From assembly GCA_016186945.1 (NCBI GenBank), contig JACPKR010000053.1, forward strand, positions 62,001-126,000: 64,000 nt of DNA. Direction: 5' to 3'. Positions 1-8,966 of this stretch are shown piece after piece. The position numbers and the translations under genes are program-made. Positions within the stretch are counted from its first letter, which is position 1. Each line of letters opens with the position of its first letter. The notes beneath the pieces were generated by a model. It ran no database searches. It was not told where the DNA came from and was given only the letters and a program-made list of their open reading frames with translations. The stretch comes from Deltaproteobacteria bacterium. Its GTDB lineage: Bacteria > Bdellovibrionota_B > Oligoflexia > Oligoflexales > Bog-1112.

Positions 1-1
1 A

Positions 2-2005
2 GGCCGTACGATTGATGAGAGTGGCTTTGTCCGCGACGATGCGACCCCTGAGCTTCTGGAGATTCGGCGGGCCAAGCGGTCTCTTACAAGAAAAATCGAG
101 CAGCACTTAGAGCATCTCAGTCAAGATACGGAGTATGCGAAGTACTTGCAGGATGACTTTTTCACGATTCGCGATGAACGATACGTAGTCCCCATCCGCG
201 TCGATGGGCGTGGTCGAGTGGCTGGTTCGATCGTAAGTACGTCAGCCAGCGGACAGACTCTTTACATAGAACCTGCGGGGATTGGTGCTTACAACGCAAG
301 TTTGAAGGAGCTGGAACTATCCGAAAAGCTAGAAATCTACAAAATTTTCCGCGAGCTTAGTCAGCTCGTCAAGACGGTGCTCAGCGAAATTGTCCTCAAC
401 TATAACGAACTGGTGTCCTTAGACTTGTTGATGGCAGAAGCCCACCTGGCTCACAACTTGGACGCCTCTGCCGTTACGCTCAGTGACAAGCCCACGATAA
501 AGTTGCGGGACATGAAACACCCGCTCCTGAGTTTAGCGGGAGACCAGGTCGTTGCCAATGGCGTCGAGCTATTAGCTGGACAAAAGATGCTGGTCATTTC
601 TGGACCTAATGCGGGGGGAAAGACGGTCATACTGAAGACGGTCGGGATGCTCCACGTCATGGCCAAAGCGGGGCTAATGCTTCCCGCATCGCCTGCTTCG
701 GAAATGTTTCTGTTTGATAACGTTTTCATTGAAATGGGTGATACCCAGGACATCAGCGCCCACCTGTCCACCTTTTCTGGTCACCTGAACGGGTTACGCC
801 CGATCGTTGAGAAAGCTGCGCCGTCTGACCTTGTCCTTCTTGATGAACTATGCGTAGGCACCGAGCCACACACGGGAGCTGCCCTCGGACAGTCGATACT
901 GGAGCATCTTGCGGCATCCCGCGCCTGGGTACTCGTCACGACGCACTTTGACGCACTCAAGCTCTTTGCTTTGAACCAAAGCTTCTGTCGAAGTGGGGCC
1001 ATGGGTTACACTTCAGACTACCACCCAACGTATAGGCTAAGCTTTGACGTTCCGGGCCTGAGCTTTGGTCTTGAAGTTGCAGAGCGTGTGGGATTGCCCC
1101 GCTCCCTTCTTCAGAGAGCGAGGGAACTTAAAGGACAGGAGTCATCGTCTATCGACAATGCGATTGCTCAGCTAATGACGCAAGTGGAAAAACACAGACA
1201 GATTTCCGACGTGATGGAGAAGAAAGTCGCTCAGGCAGAAGCCGAGAAAGCGCGATGGCTGCAGGAAGTCGACCTTCTACAGAAGCGTCGACATGACCTG
1301 GCAGAATCTCTTATTGAGCAATACGAAGAGGTCTTCCGCGAGCAGCGGAATAAATTCGAGGCTTCCTTTAAGAAAGCTAAGCAAAGTCCCGCGCAACAAG
1401 AAGAAGCAAAAGGGGAGATGAAAGAAGCTCTCTCAAAACTGCGCGATGATTTGGGAAAACTGGAAGACACTTACATTCTCAAAGAAAAAGCCCCCGGTAC
1501 ACCGGTCGTCTTTGACAAGTTAAGGAAAGGTGACCAGGTGTACGTCAGCCGCTTTCGAAAATTCGGTCGGGTACTAAACCGCGGCAAGACTCCCGATGAT
1601 CAGGTTGAAGTTGAAATCGGCATGTTGAAATTCAAAGTCAGACTTACCGAGCTTCGTCTGTGGGATCAAAAAGATGCCAAGAAAGTGCAGCTAGCTAAGA
1701 AGGAAAGCCGAAAGTTCCAGAGTTCCGAAGAGGTGCGACCTACGGTCATAGCGAGTTCCACAAATAGCCTGGACTTAAGGGGATTGACCGTGGAAGAGGC
1801 TTTAGAAAAAAGTTGGGACTTTATCGACGCGGCAATCCTTCGTGGAGAACATGCTATTATCCTTATTCATGGGCACGGGACCCAGACGCTCAAGCAGGCA
1901 ATCCGAAACGCTCTCGCCCATGACTGCCCCTATGATGTTCATTTCGAAGCCGGGTCGAGGGAACTGGGTGGAGATGGAGTGACCGTTGTATTTTTCGACA
2001 CATAA
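2..2005 (+). CDS. mutS2: MutS2-type ATPase with C-terminal Smr domain (5' partial)
   Basis: The frame is open from base 2, so the N-terminus lies outside the window; 667 residues are present. The order is the MutS core/clamp region, an ABC-type ATPase, a long charged coiled coil, a small beta-rich segment and a Smr domain. Walker A reads GPNAGGKT (about bases 602-625). Walker B plus D-loop reads LVLLDELCVGTEPHTGAAL, where most MutS2 proteins have DELGxGTDPxEGAAL. The Smr domain has LDLRG and HGHGTQTLKQAIR close to the C-terminus. MutS2 proteins lack the mismatch-recognition domain of MutS; they suppress homologous recombination and in Bacillus act on collided ribosomes. Which role applies here cannot be read from sequence. 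The stop overlaps nothing, but the next gene's ribosome binding site starts three bases after it, so the two are probably cotranscribed. Confidence 0.95.
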   Translation, partial: GRTIDESGFVRDDATPELLEIRRAKRSLTRKIEQHLEHLSQDTEYAKYLQDDFFTIRDERYVVPIRVDGRGRVAGSIVSTSASGQTLYIEPAGIGAYNASLKELELSEKLEIYKIFRELSQLVKTVLSEIVLNYNELVSLDLLMAEAHLAHNLDASAVTLSDKPTIKLRDMKHPLLSLAGDQVVANGVELLAGQKMLVISGPNAGGKTVILKTVGMLHVMAKAGLMLPASPASEMFLFDNVFIEMGDTQDISAHLSTFSGHLNGLRPIVEKAAPSDLVLLDELCVGTEPHTGAALGQSILEHLAASRAWVLVTTHFDALKLFALNQSFCRSGAMGYTSDYHPTYRLSFDVPGLSFGLEVAERVGLPRSLLQRARELKGQESSSIDNAIAQLMTQVEKHRQISDVMEKKVAQAEAEKARWLQEVDLLQKRRHDLAESLIEQYEEVFREQRNKFEASFKKAKQSPAQQEEAKGEMKEALSKLRDDLGKLEDTYILKEKAPGTPVVFDKLRKGDQVYVSRFRKFGRVLNRGKTPDDQVEVEIGMLKFKVRLTELRLWDQKDAKKVQLAKKESRKFQSSEEVRPTVIASSTNSLDLRGLTVEEALEKSWDFIDAAILRGEHAIILIHGHGTQTLKQAIRNALAHDCPYDVHFEAGSRELGGDGVTVVFFDT

Positions 2006-2021
2006 CCAGGAGGAGCTGAGC

Positions 2022-4415
2022 TTGGAACGCCGGAAGCAAGGATTTCCCCTTTCCCAAAAGGCTGTCTTGAAGGATTACCGCACAGCTTTTACAAGCCGCC
2101 AGACAAGTCTTTTAGGACGAAAGGAAGTTCTCGGGGGCAAAGCGAAGTTTGGCATTTTCGGAGATGGAAAGGAAGTAGCTCAACTAGCCTTGGCTCACAC
2201 GTTTCAAAAAGGGGACTGGCGAGCTGGGTACTACCGCGATCAGACGTTCATGTTTGCGCTCGGGCTAAGCACTCCTCGGGAATTTTTCGCTCAACTTTAT
2301 GCTGACCCCGATCTAAAACGAGAGCCGGCGTCTGGTGGAAGGCAGATGAACTGCCACTTTGCCACTCGCTTCCTTTCCCCTGACGGTCATTGGCAGAAAC
2401 AAGCGGACATGTTCAACTCTTCTGCCGACATTTCCCCAACGGGTGGGCAAATGGCTCGTCTTGTGGGGTTGGCGTATGCTTCTAAACTTTACAGACAGGA
2501 ACCCGTATTGCAGAACTGGAAGGAGGCCTCCCATTTTTCCAACAAAGGCAATGAAGTAGCCTTTGGCACGATCGGAAACGCATCCGCAGCAGAGGGAATA
2601 TTCTGGGAAGCCGTCAATGCAGCAGGCGTTCTGCAAATTCCTTTCGCTCTTTCCGTGTGGGATGACGAGTATGGAATTTCTGTTCCCAACGAGTTGCAGA
2701 TCACAAAACGCTCAGTTTCCGAAATTTTCAAAGGCTTTGCCAGTTCTACCGAAGCGAGAGGCTTCGACATTTACACTGAGAAAGGCTTTGACTATGAAGC
2801 CCTCCTCACAACTTACTCCGAGGCGATCGCTAAATGCAGGAAGGAGCACACGCCCTGCCTGATCCATGTCACCCAAATGACCCAACCCCAGGGGCACTCG
2901 ACTAGCGGAAGCCATGAACGCTACAAAACCACCGAACGGCTTCAGTACGAAGACTCGATCGACTGCATCAAAAAGATGCGGGAATGGATACTTGAAAGAA
3001 AGATCGCCACCCCACAACAATTAGACCAACTTGAAACGGAATGTCGGGAGCAAGTTGAAAAGGAAAGACAAGAAGCATGGGACGCTTTCCAAAAACCAAT
3101 AAAAGCGAAAAAAGATAGACTTGTCACAGTCCTTCAAGAACTTCCCCAGGCGGAGGACGACGAACTATTGCAGAACCTGATTAGGAATCTGGAAGGCAGG
3201 CCCATACTGCTTCGTGACGTTTATGCTACAGCACATAAGGTTCTTTATCAAAAGGCAGGGCAAGGGTTAACAGGACTAGCGGATTTTCTGGACGAGCTTA
3301 GAACCCAAAGCGAACGGGCCTACGATTCCTGCCTTTTGAACGAAACGTCCCGTTCGCCTTTGAAAACGCAGTTGATCCCACCTGTGTACGGGAAAAACCC
3401 TCCCCGAGTCGATGGGCGACAGGTGATTCAACAGTTCTTTCACAGGAAATTGCAAGACGACCCTCGTGTTTTCATCATTGGCGAAGATGTAGGAAAGTTG
3501 GGGGGAGTTAACCTTGAGTTCGAAAATCTCTCTCAAGAATTCGGCGAACTCAGGGTAAGCGACACAGGAATTCGGGAAGCAACGATACTAGGACAAGGAA
3601 TAGGCGCTGCCCTGCGAGGGCTTCGTCCTGTCGTCGACATCCAGTACCTTGACTATCTTATTTACGCCCTGCAAGGATTGAGCGATGACGTGGCAAGCTT
3701 GCACTACCGCACGGCAGGAGGGCAAGCGGCTCCGCTTGTTATCCGCACGAAGGGACACCGACTCGAAGGAATCTGGCATACAGGCTCCCCCATGGCTATG
3801 CTGCTTGGCTCGCTTAGGGGAGTTCACGTTTGTGTTCCCCGCAATTGCGTGCAGGCAGCCGGGATCTACCAGACTGTCTTCGCAGGAGACGATCCTGCAC
3901 TGGTCATTGAAGTTCTCAACGGGTATCGGGTAAAGGAGGCCCTACCCGAGAACCTGGGGACTTTCAATATTCCCCTTGGCGTTTGTGAAATCCTTCGCAA
4001 AGGAGAACATGTAACCCTGGTGACCTACGGCGCTTGCGTGCAGATCGCCTTGGCGGCAAGTGAGGAACTTTCGGATTTGGGGATCTCGGTGGAAGTGATC
4101 GACGTGCAAACCCTTCTCCCTTTCGACCTTTCACAGATGATCGCAGGGTCGCTTTCTAAAACAAACAGCGTCTTGTTTCTTGACGAAGATGTGCCAGGAG
4201 GAGCCAGCGCCTATATGTTGCAAGAAGTTTTGGAAAAACAGAGGGCTTATGAATTCCTCGATGCCCCACCCCGCACTCTTACAGCGAAAGCACACCGCTC
4301 TGCTTATGGGTCCGACGGAGATTATTTTTCAAAACCTAATGTGCAGGATGTCGTTGAAACTGTTTATGACATAATGAGGGAACGCTTCCCCCATCGTTAC
4401 CCCAAACCAACGTAA
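2022..4415 (+). CDS. Fused E1 alpha/beta subunit of a thiamine-diphosphate 2-oxoacid dehydrogenase
   Basis: A 797-residue protein carrying both halves of an alpha2beta2-type E1. The N-terminal half (about residues 30-330) is the alpha-like thiamine-diphosphate domain, with FGTIGNASAAEGIFWEAVN and a following DDEYGIS in the cofactor-binding region. The C-terminal half (about 460-790) is beta-like, starting near VFIIGEDVGKLGG and including REATILGQGIGAALRGLRP. The family oxidatively decarboxylates pyruvate or branched-chain 2-oxoacids and passes the acyl group to a lipoyl E2. The TTG at 2022 is chosen because AGGAGG (2008-2013) lies 8 bases before it; an upstream in-frame TTG at 1986 would overlap mutS2 and lacks a binding site. 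No E2 or E3 gene is nearby, so the substrate is open and the partners must be encoded elsewhere. Fused E1 proteins of this size are known, for example in Bacteroidota. Confidence 0.88.
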   Translation: MERRKQGFPLSQKAVLKDYRTAFTSRQTSLLGRKEVLGGKAKFGIFGDGKEVAQLALAHTFQKGDWRAGYYRDQTFMFALGLSTPREFFAQLYADPDLKREPASGGRQMNCHFATRFLSPDGHWQKQADMFNSSADISPTGGQMARLVGLAYASKLYRQEPVLQNWKEASHFSNKGNEVAFGTIGNASAAEGIFWEAVNAAGVLQIPFALSVWDDEYGISVPNELQITKRSVSEIFKGFASSTEARGFDIYTEKGFDYEALLTTYSEAIAKCRKEHTPCLIHVTQMTQPQGHSTSGSHERYKTTERLQYEDSIDCIKKMREWILERKIATPQQLDQLETECREQVEKERQEAWDAFQKPIKAKKDRLVTVLQELPQAEDDELLQNLIRNLEGRPILLRDVYATAHKVLYQKAGQGLTGLADFLDELRTQSERAYDSCLLNETSRSPLKTQLIPPVYGKNPPRVDGRQVIQQFFHRKLQDDPRVFIIGEDVGKLGGVNLEFENLSQEFGELRVSDTGIREATILGQGIGAALRGLRPVVDIQYLDYLIYALQGLSDDVASLHYRTAGGQAAPLVIRTKGHRLEGIWHTGSPMAMLLGSLRGVHVCVPRNCVQAAGIYQTVFAGDDPALVIEVLNGYRVKEALPENLGTFNIPLGVCEILRKGEHVTLVTYGACVQIALAASEELSDLGISVEVIDVQTLLPFDLSQMIAGSLSKTNSVLFLDEDVPGGASAYMLQEVLEKQRAYEFLDAPPRTLTAKAHRSAYGSDGDYFSKPNVQDVVETVYDIMRERFPHRYPKPT

Positions 4416-4892
4416 TCCGCTTTTGCAAGGAAAATAATAATGTGATGCCTCTGGTAAAATCCTTGGGAAGGCGCTATTCTTTAAATATGCTCAATTCAAT
4501 GTTTCATTGAGAGCAATGAGGCTCACTGAAGTGGTTTGTGTATGTTGGGCCGTTGTTTCCAAGACGTCCTTCCACTTAGCTCAAAGTTTTCGTGCGTTTG
4601 TCTCTAAAAGAGATACTTTCTTCAACTCTTCGCAAGTTTCCGTACGGTCAATTTAGACATACTCACAGGTGAGCACGAAGGTACGGCCCACAGGGCCGCA
4701 CCCTTTCGTAACCGCTTGTGGCAAGGAGCCGCTTGTGGCAAGGAGGTGGTTTGGAGGAAACTGCGCAGCTGGTTCCTCCAAGAATTCCCTTGGGGGAGCG
4801 ACCCATCGGCTTCTAAAATATTCGAGAACTCTTGACCTACGCCTCGTGAAGCCGTAAAAGAAAATGATTCACAAGTATTAGAAAGGGGAGAG
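4416..4892. other. Intergenic stretch between the E1 gene and the Lys-rich protein gene
   Basis: There is no convincing gene in these 477 bases. Bases 4416-4680 show nothing recognisable. A GC hairpin (ACGGCCC, 3-base loop, GGGCCGC) lies at about 4684-4700. From 4721 comes a truncated copy of repeat A, listed separately. Bases 4804-4890 probably carry the promoter of the next gene, but I see no clear -35/-10 pair. Confidence 0.6.
4721..4803 (+). repeat. Repeat A, copy 1 (truncated)
   Basis: Carries the conserved core shared by all copies: GGCAAGGAGGTGGTTTGG followed by a hairpin with arms TTGGAGGAA and TTCCTCCAA around the self-complementary loop CTGCGCAG. It stops matching the full-length copies after GGGGGAGCGA. 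The left end has a small tandem duplication of CCGCTTGTGGCAAGGAG. It lies between the E1 gene and the Lys-rich protein gene, both on the plus strand. Confidence 0.85.
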
Positions 4893-4898
4893 ATGAGC

Positions 4899-5288
4899 AT
4901 GAAAACACTGATTGCACGTTTGCAAAAGGACATTTCAAAGCTACAAGCCACGGTCCACAAAGAAGGGAATGACCTTCTAACCCGCGTCAAGAAAGTGGAC
5001 TTGAAAAAAGACCTGGAGAAAACACAAAGGGAATTGAAGAAGCTTATCAATGCGAAACTGAAAAAAATTGAGCCTACCTACAATAGTTTCATGACAGAAC
5101 TCTTCAAGAACGCCAAAAAGGCCGGCATCGACTTGGAAAAACTTGAAAAGGGTCTCATGAGAGCTAAAAAAACTCGCGGAGGAGCAAAGAAAAAGGGCAA
5201 AACGCGAGCAAAAACCCTCACCCCAAAGGCAAGTCGGGGCCGAAAGAAAAAGGTTAGTTCCGAAACAACTCCTCCTGCGTCCACTTGA
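4899..5288 (+). CDS. Small Lys/Ala-rich basic protein with helical N-terminus
   Basis: A 129-residue protein I do not recognise as a named family. Residues 1-85 look like a continuous amphipathic helix with many Lys, Glu and Leu. The last ~40 residues are very basic (repeated KK, RGGAKKKGKTRAK), like the tails of histone H1-type or other nucleic-acid-binding proteins. The ATG at 4899 lies about 9 bases after AGGGGAG (4884-4890); an ATG at 4893 is in frame but too close. The TGA stop overlaps the TTG start of mutY by four bases (TTGA), so the two are probably translated together. A DNA- or RNA-binding accessory role is inference. A phasin-like or coiled-coil scaffold is an alternative. Confidence 0.7.
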   Translation: MKTLIARLQKDISKLQATVHKEGNDLLTRVKKVDLKKDLEKTQRELKKLINAKLKKIEPTYNSFMTELFKNAKKAGIDLEKLEKGLMRAKKTRGGAKKKGKTRAKTLTPKASRGRKKKVSSETTPPAST

Positions 5289-6421
5289 GAACGCGTTCCT
5301 GTAGTGTTGACTTGGAGAGAGGGCAGGGCCCTCTTACTTGTCCTACCCCCCCGACAGGCGAGTTCCCGGTAGAAGAATTTCGGACTTGCCTGCTTGAATG
5401 GTACAACGCGTACAAAAAAAGACACCTCTGGAGGCTGCTCTGGGCTGAACATCGTAACCCGTACCACATTTGGGTCAGCGAGATCATGCTTCAGCAGACT
5501 GTGATTGCTGCTATGCTTCCCGTCTACGAACGTTTCCTCGAACGCTTTCCCACCGTGCAAAGTGTTGCGGACAGTACCGAGGACGAGTTGAAAAAGACGG
5601 TGAAAGGCTTGGGCTACTATCGACGCTTTGCTCTCCTTCGCAAGGGAGCGCAGAAAATCGTCGAGGCATCTCCTCCGTTAGCGGTGCGCTGGCCCCGTAA
5701 TTATGAAGAATGGCTGCAAATTCCAGGAGTGGGGGATTACACTGCCGCGGCGATGAGTAGCATTACTTGTAACGAAGCTGCGCCTGTATTGGATGGAAAT
5801 GTCATCCGAGTCCTTGCCCGCATCTTTGATCAACGCATGCCGGCCAATGACAGGTCAGTGGGAACCTTTCTTAAATTGAAAAGCCGAGCCTTGATTGATC
5901 CTTTTCATCCCGGAGACTTCAACCAGGGAATGATGGAGATAGGACAGACCATCTGCCGACCCCTTCAGCCGAGTTGTCATGTGTGCCCCTTGCAAAACGT
6001 CTGCCTTGCTTCTTCTCGGGAGAGCACCCATCTGGCTCCTCTTCCCAAAGTTCGGAAAGCAGCGGTGCCAGTCAAGCTCCGGGTGAACATCATCGAACAA
6101 GCGGGGCTGATCGGACTCTTCCCTCGCGGGCAGGGTGCAAAATTCCTGCGGGGGACGCAAGGATTCCCTCTCTCTCTCCGCAAGACGGAAGGCTATTCGC
6201 TCGATGGGTACGAAGCTCGTTTGGCCGAAGGAAAACCGCTAGGCACTTTTCGGCATCACATCACCCAACACAAAATCGAAGCGGAAGTGTGCCTATTGAA
6301 TGGGTCGGGGAGTCAAGCAAATGTCCCCGGGATCCGCTGGGTGGAAAAAAGTCAGGTAAGTGACAATTTGATGTCTTCACTAGACTTGAAGGCTTGGAGA
6401 ATCGCCCACGATCACCTGTAA
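5285..6421 (+). CDS. mutY: A/G-specific adenine DNA glycosylase MutY
   Basis: Removes adenine mispaired with 8-oxoguanine or G in base-excision repair. The 378-residue protein has the catalytic Glu in WVSEIMLQQT, the helix-hairpin-helix LQIPGVGDYTAAA, the catalytic Asp in VLDGNVIRVLAR, and the four-Cys iron-sulfur motif C-x6-C-x2-C-x5-C (CRPLQPSCHVCPLQNVC). A NUDIX-like recognition domain follows, with FRHHITQHKI near residue 320. The TTG start at 5285 overlaps the upstream stop; the N-terminus up to about residue 28 is not typical, so a later start (for example TTG 5312) is possible. The 3' end overlaps the convergent lipid-kinase gene by 42 bases. Confidence 0.95.
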   Translation: MRTRSCSVDLERGQGPLTCPTPPTGEFPVEEFRTCLLEWYNAYKKRHLWRLLWAEHRNPYHIWVSEIMLQQTVIAAMLPVYERFLERFPTVQSVADSTEDELKKTVKGLGYYRRFALLRKGAQKIVEASPPLAVRWPRNYEEWLQIPGVGDYTAAAMSSITCNEAAPVLDGNVIRVLARIFDQRMPANDRSVGTFLKLKSRALIDPFHPGDFNQGMMEIGQTICRPLQPSCHVCPLQNVCLASSRESTHLAPLPKVRKAAVPVKLRVNIIEQAGLIGLFPRGQGAKFLRGTQGFPLSLRKTEGYSLDGYEARLAEGKPLGTFRHHITQHKIEAEVCLLNGSGSQANVPGIRWVEKSQVSDNLMSSLDLKAWRIAHDHL

Positions 6422-7324
6422 AGCTTCCTTCAAGCACTCGACGCGCAGCGGAAGTCCACCCGGAGACTCTCCATCAGCTTCGACAAGCATAGACTCGTTA
6501 CTTTCTGCTTCCAACCAGGTACATTCGGAAACAAGTGTGAAGTGTTTACGAATATGAGCGCCGGAGAAAAGGGAGGAAAGGTTGAAAAGGAGTTGGGGCT
6601 TGCTCATGCCTTTAATAAGGACTACCTGAAGTTTTCCATCATTCAATTGAGCCTGAGGGGCTATAAGCATTCCGCCCCCGTAATATTTTCCGTTCGCTAT
6701 AGCTAATTCGGAGATCGTTCCTGAGTAAAGCGAGTCGTTGTCCGAGCTTTTTACCGTTGCGACCTTGAGACGGAAACTAAAGATGCACTTCACTGTGTTG
6801 ATGGGATAGCTAAGAAAAGGCCCCGCCCATTTCGAGGACTGATTGCTGGCGTAGGCTACTTCAGCACCGATCCCAAGAGAGAGAACGTTTATAAAGTAGT
6901 AATCCTGTTTCCGTGCGTTATTGTCGACAAGACTGGCGTATCCGACGTCGATCGCTTGTCGTTTTCCGGACGCCAGTATCTTTAGTGCATCAAGGGGCTT
7001 CCGGCTTACACCTAAACTTCTAGCAAAGTCGCTGCCTGTTCCCAAGGGGAGTATCCCAAGCACAAGTTTGGGGTTGACTGCTTTTTTGTTCGCGAAGAGT
7101 CCGTTTACGATTTCGTTAATAGTCCCATCACCTCCGACGGCAACAACTTGCGCCACTCCGTTCTCAGCAGCTTTCCGAGCTAGTTCCCGCACATGGCCCT
7201 GTCGTTGGGACATCCATGTTTCTGCACGAGGGAAATAGGAACGAAGAGAAGGGCGCAGCTCGTCAAAGGCTTTGGCAGCTTTTCCACAACCAGCGGAAGG
7301 GTTTACAATAAAGACAGTATCCAT
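6380..7324 (-). CDS. Diacylglycerol kinase-family lipid kinase (YegS/BmrU type)
   Basis: A 314-residue soluble enzyme of the DAGK catalytic family, which phosphorylates diacylglycerol or related lipids with ATP. The N-terminus has VFIVNPSAGCGKA, followed by the nucleotide-binding VAVGGDGTINEIVNGL and LPLGTGSDFARSLG. The C-terminal beta-sandwich includes YGGGMLIAPQAQLNDGKL and ends with a typical VEADGE...LPLRVE segment. Family members feed phosphatidate back to phospholipid synthesis, but many bacterial homologues have other lipid substrates. The ATG at 7324 is chosen because MDTVFIVNPSAG starts as in homologues; a GTG at 7333 would add three residues. Neither has a strong ribosome binding site. 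Its last 42 bases overlap mutY tail to tail. Confidence 0.92.
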   Translation of the reverse strand: MDTVFIVNPSAGCGKAAKAFDELRPSLRSYFPRAETWMSQRQGHVRELARKAAENGVAQVVAVGGDGTINEIVNGLFANKKAVNPKLVLGILPLGTGSDFARSLGVSRKPLDALKILASGKRQAIDVGYASLVDNNARKQDYYFINVLSLGIGAEVAYASNQSSKWAGPFLSYPINTVKCIFSFRLKVATVKSSDNDSLYSGTISELAIANGKYYGGGMLIAPQAQLNDGKLQVVLIKGMSKPQLLFNLSSLFSGAHIRKHFTLVSECTWLEAESNESMLVEADGESPGGLPLRVECLKEALQVIVGDSPSLQV

Positions 7325-7369
7325 ACAAAGCACAATAAATACTGTTATCTAAGAGGTCAATTAGTTTGT

Positions 7370-7504
7370 GCGCTGGGGGCAAGGAGGTGGTTTGGAGGAA
7401 ACTGCGCAGCTGGTTCCTCCAAGAAATCCCTTGGGGGAGGGACGGTTCCCTCGCCCCCCCAAACCCCCCTCTCCCTATTTGCCCCAGGTGGCTTACGCAT
7501 TACG
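7370..7504 (+). repeat. Repeat A, copy 2 (nearly full length)
   Basis: The core hairpin (TTGGAGGAA/TTCCTCCAA) is followed by CCTTGGGGGAGGGAC, a C-rich tract, and the right end ATTTGCCCCAGGTGGCTTACGC. The left terminal inverted repeat is largely replaced by unrelated sequence, leaving CGCTGGGGGCAAGG. The copy lies just downstream of the DUF4143 ATPase gene; copy 3, in the same orientation, lies upstream of that gene, so the gene is bracketed by direct repeats. Confidence 0.9.
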
Positions 7505-7526
7505 GGTTCTGGTGAGGCGATGATTG

Positions 7527-8858
7527 TCAAACCGCACTTTGGGGAATTAGCTGCTCCAATGTCGATGCAAGGCAATAGTACAACGGAAGGTTGATGATCT
7601 CGCAATCTCGAATCCTGTCCACTTGATAGGGGGCAGCAGAAACAAGCACGCCTCGCTTGAGTCCAGTCAGATGTAAATATTCCAGCAGAGAAGACCCGAA
7701 ACGCTGGTTATATTTTTTCGCAGCTTTGACTTCGATTGGCAGAGGAACCGCACCAGAGTTAAGAATAAAATCTATTTCAACGGGATTCTTTGGGTCTTTT
7801 TTCCATCCAGTGGGCGGAGTAAGAAATCCTTTCCCACTCAAAAGACTTATAAAGACTGCGTTCTCCACTAATCCTCCAAGAGCATTGCGGAGTAATGAAT
7901 CTTCCGTCTTAGCAGTCGATAGCTTTGGCAAAACGCTTTCGCGAAATTGTTTCGCTAGTCCAATATCGTAAAGATAAACCTTGGGGGAGTAATTGGACGT
8001 AGGGTTCAGCCCCTGCTGCTCGCAAGGTAGAACGATATGCCACCGGGTTAGTTGAGACAAAGCCTGTTTGGCATCGCGATGATTATCAGAAATACTCGTA
8101 AGCTTGAACGGGGAAGCTAGGTTTCTAGCCACTGCTTTGATTGTCGATTCAAAAAGATGATGTTTTAACCCAGTTTCCTTGCGATGAAAGTCATCTTTTT
8201 GGGAAATGTAGATCTCCTGCCGCTTAATGGAATAGCCGTTTCCATGTGGCTCTTGCTTGTACGCCTCAACTACTGACGGAAGACCACCAACCTGGAGATA
8301 AGCATCATAAAGTTCGAGTAATGCGGTGTGTTTGGATAGCGGACAATCAAAAATCTGATTTCGACAATCATCCAGTAAATGTTCTTTTTCAAGTGCTCTA
8401 AGAAACTCAGAGAAACAGTAAGGATAAAGCCGAAGATATTCGACGCGGCCAACAGGGACCCTAGTATGATCAAACAACCTAGCCATTGAAGATCCTGTTA
8501 GCACTACTGAAGTGTCAGCCCAGTTTTCCTTCATGAAACGGACAAAAGAACCTATCTGACGACTCTCCTGAGCCTCATCGATAAAGAGAATCCCAGGTTT
8601 TTCAACATCAAGTCCCCAAACCTCCGTCGTTAAGAACTGAAAGCTTGCAAAGTCTGGGCACTCATCGATTTTTTCTCGAATTATAGGCGACTCTTCGAGA
8701 TTGATACTGACGAGGTTTTGGCCTTGATAGTCCTTAAGGACATCAGCCACCAGGTAGCTTTTGCCAACCTGTCTCGCCCCTTCAAGGAGAAGGACGTTTT
8801 TGTACGGCTCAGATCGATTTAGATATTCTTTTAGTTGTTTCGCTAGGTTGCGTCGCAA
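7527..8858 (-). CDS. AAA ATPase with C-terminal DUF4143 domain (copy 1)
   Basis: A 443-residue protein of the widespread AAA_14/DUF4143 type. Walker A is GARQVGKS near residue 30, Walker B is ILFIDEAQES, and LTGSSMARL fits sensor 1. The C-terminal DUF4143 part has the restriction-endonuclease-like signature EIDFILNSGAVPLPIEVKAAKKYN. The cellular role of these proteins is unknown; genomes often carry several, with patchy distribution. The TTG at 8858 has GAGG about 10 bases upstream. A 28-bp perfect palindrome lies about 40 bases further upstream, suggesting control by a dimeric DNA-binding protein. It is one of two DUF4143 genes in the window; the two differ clearly in sequence. Confidence 0.9.
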   Translation of the reverse strand: MRRNLAKQLKEYLNRSEPYKNVLLLEGARQVGKSYLVADVLKDYQGQNLVSINLEESPIIREKIDECPDFASFQFLTTEVWGLDVEKPGILFIDEAQESRQIGSFVRFMKENWADTSVVLTGSSMARLFDHTRVPVGRVEYLRLYPYCFSEFLRALEKEHLLDDCRNQIFDCPLSKHTALLELYDAYLQVGGLPSVVEAYKQEPHGNGYSIKRQEIYISQKDDFHRKETGLKHHLFESTIKAVARNLASPFKLTSISDNHRDAKQALSQLTRWHIVLPCEQQGLNPTSNYSPKVYLYDIGLAKQFRESVLPKLSTAKTEDSLLRNALGGLVENAVFISLLSGKGFLTPPTGWKKDPKNPVEIDFILNSGAVPLPIEVKAAKKYNQRFGSSLLEYLHLTGLKRGVLVSAAPYQVDRIRDCEIINLPLYYCLASTLEQLIPQSAV

Positions 8859-8899
8859 ATAGGGATCGCCTCGCTAAATTAGTCGATATACAACGTAAT

Positions 8900-8927
8900 T
8901 GTATCAAATATGGCCATATTTGATACA
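8900..8927. promoter_or_regulatory. 28-bp perfect palindrome upstream of DUF4143 gene 1
   Basis: The half-site TGTATCAAATATGG is followed directly by its exact reverse complement. It sits 42 bases upstream of the TTG start of the DUF4143 ATPase gene. A perfect palindrome this long is typical of an operator for a dimeric regulator, but it could also be a recombination or mobility site. No similar sequence occurs downstream of the gene. Confidence 0.6.
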
Positions 8928-8966
8928 TAAAATTTATGTGTAGGGATAGATGATGAAGAAATTAGC

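Noticed and set aside
5078-5560. 160-codon minus-strand frame opposite the Lys-rich protein and mutY
   Set aside because: It is the antisense of Lys-rich codons (giving Phe/Leu-rich sequence) and covers the conserved start of mutY.
6380-6421. Misannotated stop for mutY or the lipid kinase because of the 42-base overlap
   Set aside because: Both C-termini are in the range expected for their families, and convergent overlaps occur elsewhere in the window (pgeF/aroQ, the receiver-like gene/folA).
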